This document shows, one piece after another, positions 12,716-23,800 of a stretch of DNA of 64,000 bases; the stretch's first letter is position 1; each line of letters opens with the position of its first letter. The stretch lies in assembly GCA_958295665.1 (NCBI GenBank), contig OY282558.1:112458838-112522837 (forward strand), read 5' to 3'. The stretch comes from Tipula vernalis (lineage: Eukaryota; Arthropoda; Insecta; Diptera; Tipulidae). A model generated the notes under the pieces. It was not told the origin of the DNA, made no database searches, and saw nothing but the letters and a program-made list of their open reading frames with translations. The translations under genes and the position numbers were made by a program.

Positions 12716-14830
12716 ATAATTACCAAATCGTTTTATCAAAAAAAGTGGAGTAGAAGCCGAGATGTATGTATGGGAAAAAGCGTTTTTTTAAAGTTAAATT
12801 AATGGGTGGTTTTAACCCCTAAAAAAGGTTTTGTTGCCGATCAAAAATGGTTTCGTTAATGCCTCACAGACTAATACAACTTAGAATAGTTTTTATAATT
12901 TTTGGAATTTGATAGTTCAAAAGGTTTCCTTCTTAAAGCCTTGAATTGTTTAAAAAACTTAATTTCCTGAATTTCTTGCCTCAAACAAATACAAAATTTA
13001 GCAATTTTTTTTAAATTATAAAATTATTACAATTCTTAAATTTCTTAGAATTGTAAAATTAATTAAATCTTAAAATTTAATGAAATTTATTTTCACAGTA
13101 TTGTTGAAATTCTAAATCTCTTAAAATTTTGAAATTTTAAAATATATTAGAACCTTATAAATTAATTATTTTCAAATCTCCGTGATTAGTTAAAATTATA
13201 ATAATATAGTAATGATGACCGAATGATTTTCGAGTCAATCAGTTCTTTCATCTCTAATATTATTAAAACTATTCTAAACGCAAGCACGATAATCAAATTA
13301 AACCAAGCAGGATACTGATTATTCCTCTACAAATAGAAACCTAAGGGCTGGCTAACTAAGATTGGTAAGCATGTAAAACTTTTGAAAGACGCAGAACCGT
13401 AAGCAGCAAATAAGAAAAAGAACATCCCATTTCGAAGAAAAGCGGTGGGATTCTTTCCCAACTCAACCAAAAAATTGAAAGCTTTTAGATCCTGTACATC
13501 TACATGTGGTAATATCACGTGCTAATAAAGATTGGGTTTGGGGTGAATTCGTTTGGCAGTTGGCAGGTATTACAAATTGTTTATACAGGCTGGTTTGAGC
13601 ATTCAGTTGGGCATTGAGTTAGGGGGTGAGTTCGGATCGATTTTCTGTTTGACGTGAGTTATATTTGACGTTGAGTTAGGTAAGATTCTTGTACTTCTTA
13701 TGAGGAATAATTACCAATTTGTTTTATCAAAAAAAGTGGATTAGAAGCCGAGATATATCGAAAAACACGTTTCTTGAGGTTAAATTGAGGTTTGGTTGCC
13801 GATAAAAAAAAATGGTTTCGTTAATGTCTCACAGAGTGCTACAACTTAGAATAGTTTTTATAGTTGTTTGAATTTAACAGTTCAAAAGGTTCCCTTCTTA
13901 GAATCTTGAACTGAAAACAAATTCAAAATTTAAAAATGTTTTTAAAACTCTAAAATTTAATTTAAATTTATTTTCACAGTATTGCTGAAATTCTGTTTTG
14001 AATCGGTATACCCTTCAAATTTTCTTAATAAGCTACCTTATTGTGAAATCGTAAATACTTAAATAATTTACAAAATTCTTGAAAAATTTGTTAGATTTTT
14101 GAAAATTTGTGGGTAAAATGATCTAAATGTCTTAAAATGTTGAAATTTTTAAATTTCTTAGAACCTTGTAAATTAATTATTTTCAAATTTCTGTGATTAG
14201 TTAAAATTAGAGTAATAGATATATGTAGCAATGATGATCGAATGATTATTAAAACTGTTAGAATCTTAAAATTAATAAAATTCTTAAATTTCTTGAAATT
14301 ATTAAGAATCTGATTAAAACTCTCGGGTACTCTTAAGGATTGTCGAACTTTGTTAATTTTTTTAAAAATTAAACCGTTAAATTATATCTTTTGAAATACA
14401 AGAAATTCTGATATTTCTTAAAAACTGATTTTCTTAGAAAAGAGTTTAATTAATATAAGACAAATTTATTGGAAACAATCGCAAGCACGATAATCAAATT
14501 AAACCAAGCAGGATACTGATCGTTCCTCTATAAGGAGAAAAAATATGGGCTGGCTAACTGAGATTAATAAGCTAGTAAAACTGTTGAAAGGTACGCAGAA
14601 CCGTAAGCAGCAAAGAAGAAAAAGAACATCCCGGAGATACAGATGAACCTTTTACATAGGCGGAAAATTGAAAGCTTTTGGAACCTGTATGTCTACACGT
14701 GGTAATATCACGTATTAATTAAGACTGGGTTTGGGGTGAATTCGTAAGGCAGGTATTACAAATTGTTTATACAGGCTGGTTTGAGCACTGAGGGCGTTGA
14801 GTTTGGGGGTGAGTTGGGATTGATTTGCTT
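12716..14830. repeat. Diverged tandem duplication, unit about 1.0-1.2 kb
   Basis: Two consecutive copies share ordered landmarks. TTTTATCAAAAAAAGTGGA occurs near 12735 and 13720. GCAAGCACGATAATCAAATT occurs near 13280 and 14481. GAACCGTAAGCAGCAAA occurs near 13390 and 14595. GGCAGGTATTACAAATTG occurs near 13560 and 14745. The spacing between matches grows from about 990 to about 1200 bp, so one copy gained or lost about 210 bp around 13985-14400. Neither copy encodes anything recognised. The one ORF at 13327-13518 (-) is absent as an ORF from the other copy, so it is not supported. Confidence 0.8.
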
Positions 14831-15930
14831 TGAATTGAATGAGTTGTTTAGTTGAGAATTAATTTGGTGGTTGAACTGAGAATTGAGTTAAAGTTAGATT
14901 GTGTTGATTTGAGTAGAGGTTATGTGCGCATATAATTTTTCAGACCATGCTGATTTGGGAGTTGAGCTGAACGTTGAGTTAAGGGATGAGTAGACAGGTT
15001 TGAGGTTTAAGGTTGAGTTGGGGTTAAGTTGAGGTTAAGTCAGTGGTTCGGTGGGAGATTAATTTGGGATTTTGTTGAGAATTCAGTTGGCAGTTAGCTT
15101 GAGATATTTTGAGCTGAGTTTGTGCATACATGTAGTTTTTCGAACCTTATTGATTTGATGGATGCATTGGGCGTTGAATTTGGCACTAATATGAAGACCT
15201 TGGAGGTTGAGTTAGGATTAAGTTCTTTTTTTGTATCCATGCAGTTTTCGGACCGTGTTGATTTAGGGATTGAGATGAGCGTTTAGTCTGAGTTGGAGAG
15301 GTTTTGTGCAAGATTCAGTTAGGGATACATTTGGGATTTAGTTGGAGGTTAGATTGAGTTAATTTAAGATTGATATGGAGATTGAGATGGTCATTTAGTT
15401 TTTTGTTGAGTTAAGTGTTACGATGGGGATGAGTTGGTGGTTGAGTAATGGCTGAGTTCGAGTTGAGTGACGGATTCAGTTAGGGGTTTATTTTAGGGTT
15501 AAGTAGGAGGTTAGATTGAGTTGACTTCATGTTAATTTGTATTTTTTTGGACCGTGCTGATGGGAGCGTTGAGTTTCAGATTGAATGAGGAGTTGTTATG
15601 AATTTATTCGAGGATTGAGTTCAAGATATGAGTTCTTGTACGCATCTAGTTTTTCGGACCGACTTGATTTGGTAATTGTGGGAGGCGTTGAGTTTGGGGT
15701 TGCGTTAAATTTTCAGTTGAAAGTTGATTTGGGGTGAAATTGGTGATAAAGATGAGGGTTAGTTTGGAGATTTATTTGGCGATTAAGTTGATGATTGAGA
15801 GTCAGTTTGAGATTAAGTTGGATTTGAGTAAGAGATTAAGTGGTTCAGTTAGGGATAGATTTGGGAGTTGAGGTGGAAGTTAGATTGAGTTGACTTGAGA
15901 CGAGTCTACGTAAGCAAGTAATTTTCAGGA
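13590..15930 (+). repeat. Decayed TTGAGTT/GGGTTGAG minisatellite
   Basis: A strongly strand-asymmetric stretch (G and T on the plus strand, few C) made of imperfect units such as TTGAGTTGGGG and GATTGAGTT. It is punctuated by a second motif close to TTTTTCGGACCGTGCTGATTT, seen near 14936, 15137, 15246, 15543 and 15650 with a partial at 15915. A higher-order unit of roughly 100-300 bp is implied. The array starts inside the duplication and is densest from 14760 to 15900. No coding signal. Confidence 0.7.
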
Positions 15931-17940
15931 CGTAATTTGTATTTAATATAAAATGACAACAAATGTACCTGTTACCAAAATTAATATCTTGGGATTACAG
16001 GGCCCAATAGAACTATGCCGAGCAAGAATCATTATTCAGTCTCTTGTGTTACATCTGTAATTGTTTTAGATGAAATATAATTTACGTGGGTCCTGTCGCC
16101 ATACATATATTAGCTGATACAAATGATTTATTTTTTTTTTTGCCCGGCTGCTAGAATCGAGGTAATTGTTGGCAACGAGATAGAATATCTGCAAGCCAAG
16201 TAAGACACCGAAAAGCTAACGAAACATACGGGGTGCAAGTACAAAGAAAAACACAACTAGGGAAATTCATTATAGAAGACAGTAGACACCGGCATTAAAG
16301 GCCTAAAAGCAACGTTTTTCTAAAATTTTACTTTGTTTACCAGAGATCGTATTGATGGTTAAAACGAAAAACTGTAACGGAATTTATTGATTCAATACTT
16401 TGGTAATTATTAATATTTTAAATCAAAGGATATCAATTGGCACTTAAGCTACTCTTACGAGATGTTTTGAACCATTTTGATACGTATTTTGTGCGCGTTG
16501 TAAGTGGCCAGCCAAATGAACGAATGAGGAACAGGACTAGCACACAACGGTGATAAAAAATAAAACTTTAATTTACTAAAAAATTACATTATAATCAATT
16601 CAGTTTCTTTCAGTTGACGTTAAACATCATTTCAAGCGGATACGCTTGAGTTCTCAACAAAAAAAAATCCCCCCAAAAAAAATCCCGACAAACACAAATT
16701 TAATTTCGAGCAGACCCCATTATAGATTTTTGTTAAATACGACCAACTGCAATTTGATAACAAAAGGATGCTATTTAATTCTTTGTCACACTTGCGCGGA
16801 GGGGACAGTAATACTAAGCGGCTTTGAGGAGCTTTTGTTTTAGTAAGTGAATAATTACAAGCACAAATCTTTTAAAAATATTCTAATTTCTATTAATATT
16901 GGAATTTTAATAAATCGTCAAAGCGGCAGTTTGGGGGGGCGAGAGCGCCCGTCATCTAAGGTATACAACGAATTAATATAACTTTTTAAAAATTTGTTAT
17001 AATTAAAAGCTTAATTTTTTGGGATTTTTGTGCTTGTCTAATCGAGAATAAACCCAAATAAAAAGCCCAAACAATAAACGCAGAATAATTAAAAATTAAA
17101 AATCCCGAAAAAAAAATCTAGAAATTACTAAAGAAGCAATTCAGAAAAAAATCCAGAAAAAATATTTTGTTCAAAATAATTGAAAAATCAATCTTATAGG
17201 CATTTTTAGACTTTTGTCGTCACTTGAAATATTTATGCTACATCTATCAGAAGAAGCGATACGACGGATACAATTCCTTTAATCTGTGTCTGCAAGCAAG
17301 GTTGACGAAGCATTATCGAAGAATTAAATCAGCAATTCGTTCCAATAGATAAGGTAGCCAACCCCATTCAAATACATAATTGAAACTTTAAGTTTACATT
17401 TAGGAGGGTTTAACACAAAATCCAGCAATCTCGAAAAATAAAATCTCGAAAGCAAAACCTCGGAAGCCAACAATCCCAACAACAACAAAAAAAAATCTCT
17501 AATTACAATGAGTATCTGGTATTTAGTTTACAATATTGGCATGTACGCAAATTATAATCTTTAATCCAAAAACAAAAAGCAATTCAAGATTTATTCAGAT
17601 TCGGTCATTTCCAATTATTAAAGAACTATTTCTCTTAACATTTTAATAAACCCAGGGATCGATTACATTTAGCCGAAAACAAAAAATAAATTGATTTTTT
17701 TTTGTCATCGTCTATAAAATCATTAAAAGTAAAATATAATATTCTAAAATTTAAATCGGCATTTTCCAGAATTTTCGATTGTACTGCAGTCAAAACGTAA
17801 AGCTGATATTTTGTTTTCGACCATTTCGGAACCGCCGTCATACGACCCAAACCCATCAATAAATTTCGCCATATATATACTGTATGTTACATGAAATGAG
17901 CAACAACCCCAACAGAGAAAACAAAAGGATATAAATTTGT
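15931..17940. other. Non-coding region
   Basis: No recognised gene. ORFs at 16646-16843 and 17635-17950 show no family motif. A copy of a dispersed repeat is at about 16895-16985 (separate entry). A T run at 16131-16140 adjoins an otherwise unique GC-richer stretch to about 16310 that I cannot classify. Confidence 0.45.
16895..16985 (-). repeat. Dispersed repeat, copy 1
   Basis: On the minus strand it reads TAATTCGTTGTATACCTTAG, then a GC-rich stretch, then CCGCTTTGACGATTTATTAA. Related sequence lies on the plus strand near 18650-18715 and 24885-24975. This is a small family of interspersed repeats of unknown class. Confidence 0.6.
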
Positions 17941-18300
17941 AGCGGCTCATTCATGCATACTCCGTCTGAGTTCACCCAACCACTAATGCAACGTCTTCAC
18001 GCCACTCAACGTTGACATTGAAAAATAAATAAATAAAGTTAAAAATTAATTAAATAAACAAAAACTAAATTTAATAAATAAATAAAACATATTAAATTAA
18101 ATTAAATTGTGTTTAAAATTAATTATTGTGCACATCGGCCTAACCAAAAATTGGTCAAGAAGTAGAAAATTGTGTCGTTACTGTGTTAAGAAAAAGGAAC
18201 CATTTTACAATTGAAATGACAAGACCCGCTTTAAGCGGTAATAAGTGAACCAGTAGTAAAGCGCCGGGCCCGCCTAAATGCACGCTTACATATTTGTACA
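17941..18300 (+). repeat. Possible LTR-end fragment
   Basis: The stretch CGGCTCATTCATGC...CACGCCACTCAACGTTG (17943-18014) resembles 30450-30555, where a CGGTTCACTCATTCG...CACGCCGCTCAACGTTG run precedes a BEL/Pao remnant. Both are followed by AATAAA-rich DNA. I infer a shared LTR or leader fragment from one retrotransposon family. No flanking coding sequence supports it here. Confidence 0.4.
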
Positions 18301-18339
18301 GAACAAATTATTTTTTTATTATTTGTAATCATTTAGAAT

Positions 18340-18715
18340 CTTTTACTTTCTTTTACGTAAGTAAAATAATGTATAGTAATCATGAATATTTTGGACCTTG
18401 AGATTTTTAGAGATTTATCTGTTTTGAGGTCCCATGAGTCCGAAAAAGTGGGTTTCGAAATGGTGTCGGTCTGTCAGTCTGTCAGCCTGTGTCCTCTCTA
18501 CAGCCCAGATAGCTTTTCGTACAAAAGAGATTATGTCTTTGGAGATTTTTAAGACCATTCCGAGATTTTTCCCGTTTAGCATTGTTACCCTAAAATAAAA
18601 AATTGAGAAAAAACGATTTTTTTAACATAACAAACTTTTGAAAGGTTATTTTAATTCGTTTAATACCTTAAAGGATGCAGGTTGCTGTCCCGCTTTGACG
18701 ATTTATTAAAATTTA
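18340..18715 (+). repeat. Dispersed repeat related to the core of the 35.3-36.7 kb inverted-repeat element
   Basis: TAGTAATCATGAATATTTTGG, the 'gagtccgaaaaagtggg' block and GTTTCGAAATGGTG are shared with the minus strand of 36420-36280. They are followed by only two or three GTCTGTCA units and then by the CTACAGCCCAGAT block shared with 35880-35850. So the same repeat exists here with a short array and there with a ~400-bp one. The right part (18650-18715) merges into the dispersed repeat also seen at 16.9 and 24.9 kb. Confidence 0.75.
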
Positions 18716-19290
18716 AATATGTGTACAATATTTCAATATTTTACAAAATTTGTATTTTTTGATAATTATTCACATACTAAAATAGAGAACTCCATAAAGC
18801 CGATTAGCAGCATTGGTCCTTTCAGCGTAAGGATGACAAGAAATTATGTAGCTTCCTTTTGTTCTCATATCATAGTTATTATTTAACAAAAATTCTATTA
18901 AATTTTAATGGGCACATTATTTTGTATTTTTTCGGGACTTTCGGCAATATGATGGTATCGCACCATTTTCTCCAATTCAGTTTTTCTTCGTTCTAGAAGA
19001 CGTAGTGGTTCCCATTTAAAATCAAATATTGAAATTTTTGAATTTAATTTGAAGAGAATAAAATCTGGTACCCGACACCCGGAACTGGCAACTCTACAAG
19101 CATTTGTAGAGCTTGATATGCAGGTTTAAATATACGAGTACCATAATATTTGTTGAACTTTTGTGGCAAAAAAATGTTTGCGCGACCTGTCAAACGTTTT
19201 TTGTGGTTTTCTACTCTAGTAAAAAAAACTGGGCCTTTAACAAATGCCCAAAGGTACAAACAAGATGATGCAATATGATGAATACTCAGA
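18716..19290. other. Non-coding region
   Basis: No gene recognised. The ORF at 19044-19442 (-) has no family motif and overlaps the repeat that begins at 19300, so I do not call it a gene. Confidence 0.5.
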
Positions 19291-19299
19291 TCTGTGAAG

Positions 19300-19750
19300 C
19301 CATCCCTACGATTGCTTGTAAATAGTCGTGAAAAACCATGCAATACAATTTTTTTAGTAGAGCAGTTTTGAAAATAAAAAAACGGTTTGAAGAGGGGGGG
19401 CCGCACACATAATATCGTTTGATACAAAACCTCCAAAATCATTTCTACGATTGCCTATATAAATGGCCGTTAATGGCACGGCTATTCCTTTTTTTAATAG
19501 AGCAACTTTTAAAAATCATTAAACTCGTTAGACGAATCACGAAAAAACATTTCATTTGACACAAAACATAGGATGGTATTGTAAGATTTGGGTAGCGATC
19601 TCTACGATTGCTTCTCAGCTGAAATTAGTTCAAATACAAAACCGATTGTTCTAAAATTTACGGTCGTCATACTTCTTTTTAGTGACATAGTTTTGAAAAA
19701 TTCAAAAAAAAAATGTTTGACGACTCCTATATGCAAATACTTGGTCTGAC
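19300..19750. repeat. Diverged tandem repeat, unit about 130-160 bp
   Basis: Three units each start with (C)TACGATTGC (near 19310, 19443 and 19600), followed at similar distances by TTTTTTA(G/A)TAGAGCA-like and ACAAAACCT/ATAGG blocks. The 132-codon minus-strand ORF at 19044-19442 is a reading of this repeat. Confidence 0.6.
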
Positions 19751-20469
19751 ACAAAAAAAATCGAAAACTTATTAACGCTACCGTAAAACGCTACTGAATG
19801 AAAGGCGCAAAAACAAACAATTAAAAAAAAAAATTATTATTACTAATTTGTAGCTATAACATTCAGCTCATCTTCTACCACCTAGCACTATGTATGAACT
19901 ATTTTTATTGCAGTCTTTAAAATCAAAATCATATTCGGTACCGTCCAACGCATTACTTATTTCTTACAGGACTCTTAATTGTCTTTCATAGTAATCCCAA
20001 ATTTGACACATATTATAGGTAAGGAACACATCAGACCATAAGACGCACCGAATAATTACACAAAAGTTTAAGAAACCTTCTGAGTGTCATCTGGTGCAGT
20101 AGAAGAAAACGAGTTCGATATACTGGTAAGCTGCCCTATCTACAGGTTTTGCCTGAAGTAGAAATTGCTGATATAGTTATTGTGGGTACAAGTGGATATT
20201 GCCTAGAAAATATGAAACGACGTTCTTTACCGAAAATTATGTTGAATGTAAGAAAGATTGGCCAAATTAAACTGATAACAAAGAAACGGAACCACTTTTC
20301 AACAGAAAATTAGAACGGTCACACGAAAGTGGGTGGCTATTTTGGAAAAGCAGAATAGCAATTTCTTCATCTGTAAAAAATATTAATTTAAAACTTCTTG
20401 AAGTCAATAAAATGAATAAGGTGACCTTGGGTGATCTTTACCAAACAATTTAAAATGGCTAAGCCGTAG

Positions 20470-20860
20470 AAAGCTTAGTAATAGAATGAAAACTTTTTGT
20501 ATACTGATAATGGACTACACTTTGGATAAGCTGAATTCATGAATTTTAGTGAGGGAAAAAGATCTTCGCCCTTAAAAAGTCCACCATATGTATCACAAGA
20601 AAATGGCCTCTCTAAACGGGCTGTGTAAATGGTTAAGAAAACTGTCGAACTGAAGAACTCTCACGTTGAACTTCACAAGCATCTAAAAGTTTTCCTTTGT
20701 AGTAAAGAACCACATTTACTTTTCAAACACTGGAGATATCATCGAACTTGATGTTAAAGTTCGAACCAAGGACTAGGCTTATGCGGCTGGTACTTGAATT
20801 TGGGTCACCCAATATGAAAAGTATAATATTACAATATTTCAAATAGCAAGTTAACAATAG
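20470..20860 (+). pseudogene. Ty3/gypsy integrase fossil
   Basis: Several frames and stops. The pieces still read YTDNGLHFG, AEFMNF, SPPYVSQENGLSKRAV and MVKKTVELKNS. These match the second catalytic aspartate block (TDNG-x-x-F), the SPPYxPxxNGxxxR block with its normally essential glutamate position changed or shifted, and the downstream helix of gypsy integrases. It is followed by a weak leftover of the C-terminal domain near 20750-20830. Too decayed for a subfamily. DNA upstream to about 20000 may be the same element, but nothing there is recognisable. Confidence 0.6.
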
Positions 20861-23800
20861 AAAATTAAGAGGTTTATGGTATATGTGGATAAATATTAAT
20901 CACTCTGGGGAGCCTGCCAAATGCGTTATTTGGTTAAAAAAGGTGATCAAATCAAATTCAAACCAACAACTTCTAAGATATTGCCACAAACAAAGAAATT
21001 TCACCTGTGATAACATGGGAAATTTGGAGTCGACGAACAAGCTTTGACAGAAATGTATTTTCTGTAATTAAGGAAAGGGAAGTGTTGTGTTCTTTAAAGT
21101 ACATCCAACGTTCGAATATTCCTTCCTGTCAGCATTATAATATTCGGTCCTCGTGACACATCAAATAAAATCATATTGTGACACGTTTCAGATAAAACTT
21201 AAATGAATATGTTCTTAAGTTGCCCCAACAAGTATTTAAGCCTTTATCATCATTTATTGCCCCATCAAAGCTCTACTGGTTTATCAAAGGCGTTAACCTC
21301 CAGTATACGTGGCGTCTATTTGCCAGAAGTTTTAAAGCAGCTGTTGCTCGAACTAAATTGTTTAGTCAAATTAAATTTAATTCATTCACAGCTTGCAAAA
21401 ATGGACCTACAAAGTTTGTTACAAAGTAGAAATATTTATCTAGCCAAAAAGCTGAAGGAATCAAATTAAACCGTATTGGTACATACTATCGTTTCACGTC
21501 AAAAAAAGTAATAAAAGAATCTATTCATATTTCGTATATGATATGCGGAAGTAGCTCGTAAATATTAATCGTACACATAAAAATATAAACATCATGCCGC
21601 TAGTAGCAACATTATCATTTAATTAATAAACATTAAATATTGTGTGTATAATAAAAATAAAATATTAATGATATTTAGGTCGCCCATAATTCAGGCAGAC
21701 GATGTATATAATAGATTAAAAATGAATTAGAATGGGATTACACATAGTTATTTCCAGAATCTAATTACTCGATATTATCAACACCTTCAAGAGAGTAAGG
21801 CAAACAGTAAAAATAGTTTACGATACCCTGAAAGTCCCATTTTTCATGACACAATTCCAAAACAAAAAACAAATGCTACCCCGTATTATGTTCTTATATA
21901 TGTATAAAATTCACCTTTTTATCACCTTTAAGAAGCAAGAATGTATAGCAAAGTAAAAAAAAAAAAAGGAAAAGTAATTGGCTTTATATTTTAATGTTGA
22001 TAACTTTTCAGTATTCATTTCCTTTTTATACAGAGCTTTTATATTACAGTACATTATATTATTGTTATTATGATTTTAGTAGTAAAGTCATTACAGGGTA
22101 GCATAATTTCAGTCATTACCTAATTTTACGCCTCTCCCCCTTCCATAAACAAAAACAAAAATTTAATACTGTTGCCTGCTTTTTACTTTCCTTACGTTTA
22201 TAATCCTAACATTCAGTACCCCAATAAGCAGTTAAAATAATATCTTAATGAAATACAATAAAATAAAAGTTTAGTTTTATGGGACATGTACATATGTATG
22301 TATATACTTGAAATACTGTAAAGGTATGGCCCAATTTTCAGCAATGGGTGATAATAGATTTAAGTAGTTCGTATTTTAATATCTTTAGCAGTACGTTTTC
22401 ATTTTGTCAGATTGTTCTCCCAAGATTTGAAAATGTTATATTACAAACAAATGTAGTGTACAGCAAGCCTAACTAAACATGCACGCACGTACATATATTT
22501 TGAAACGAATTCATATCAATCCTCAATATAAAAAGTATTGGCACAAAAACACGAACGAACCAAAAAAAAAAACAAATTTTATGGCAGTTACATATAACCA
22601 CTTCTATTCAGCAAAATACCAACAACAAAAAAATGTCGATTAATCAAACTGACTGTGATAACATTTTTATGTAACATCAATTCATATAATATATAATACG
22701 AGAGTAGATGAGACTAAAATTCTAATAACATTTTGAATGTGTTCACTCTGGCCCCTCCATCTTCTAAATTCTTATAAAAAACTAAAATAAATTATGACAA
22801 ATCTAAATCGAGTTATCTTTATTTATTTGTGTGTATGTGTGTGTTAACTGTAAGTGGATGGGTCCTTAAATTCACAGAAGTATATGAGAGCTATAATGTA
22901 GTGTGTGCGTACGGATGTTTGCCATCATACTACGAGTATATACATATATACCACTTGATGTATGAAATGAAAATTGGAGAAAAAATAGGAAATATCTTCT
23001 CTTGTATATGATAACAGTTTTAATTTATCGATGATATTACAGCAATGGGTGATAAAAACAAAAGAAAAATTATATGTGAGACTATAAAAAATTCGTAATT
23101 TCTGTCAATATATTATATTATGTTGGCCAAATAGTTAAGAATTTTGGAATCGCCTGTACAAGTTGTGTTTAGGTTGAAATGTGGGTTTGTTTATTCTAAC
23201 AGACAGAGTAAGAAAAAACGTTAGTTTCTTGTCTAAATATAATATGATAGTGTTTTATACGAAGGGTGTGTAATGATAGTAATTACTCATGAGGATAAAG
23301 TTTGTGACACAAGCGGCAGTGAGTATCGTAATTGTCTGAATGAGTAATAACCATTACATGCGAGTTGAGTACGACACTTCTTCCACTCTTACTCTCAAAA
23401 TGATACAATTACTCGAAAACATTTGATTACATTTTTTAAAATAATGTTTTTCGTTTTAGCTTTTCTCCAATAGATGGAACCAGTGAACTGTGATAATTTC
23501 TTTAATGAACAAGTGTCGCTAACTTAGCTGTAAATACGATTTTTATAGACGAATGGTTTATAGTGTATTGGTTTTGTTGTTCTGTGGTTAACTGTATTGA
23601 AAAATTTAAGTCATTTTGGAAATTTGGTGAAGGTTTATAGCGAAAATTATTGTATTTATCAAAATATTTATGTGTATCATTTTGCCCCGTATTTTTTTTT
23701 TTGATTGATTGATTTCAATGTACGATCAAGCATTAAGCAAATCTCCCGTTTTATAAATGCGAATACCACACCACTATACCCATGTTACAATACGACAACA

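Noticed and set aside
19044..19442. 132-codon minus-strand ORF as a hypothetical gene
   Set aside because: It lies largely in a diverged tandem repeat and the other units do not keep the frame.
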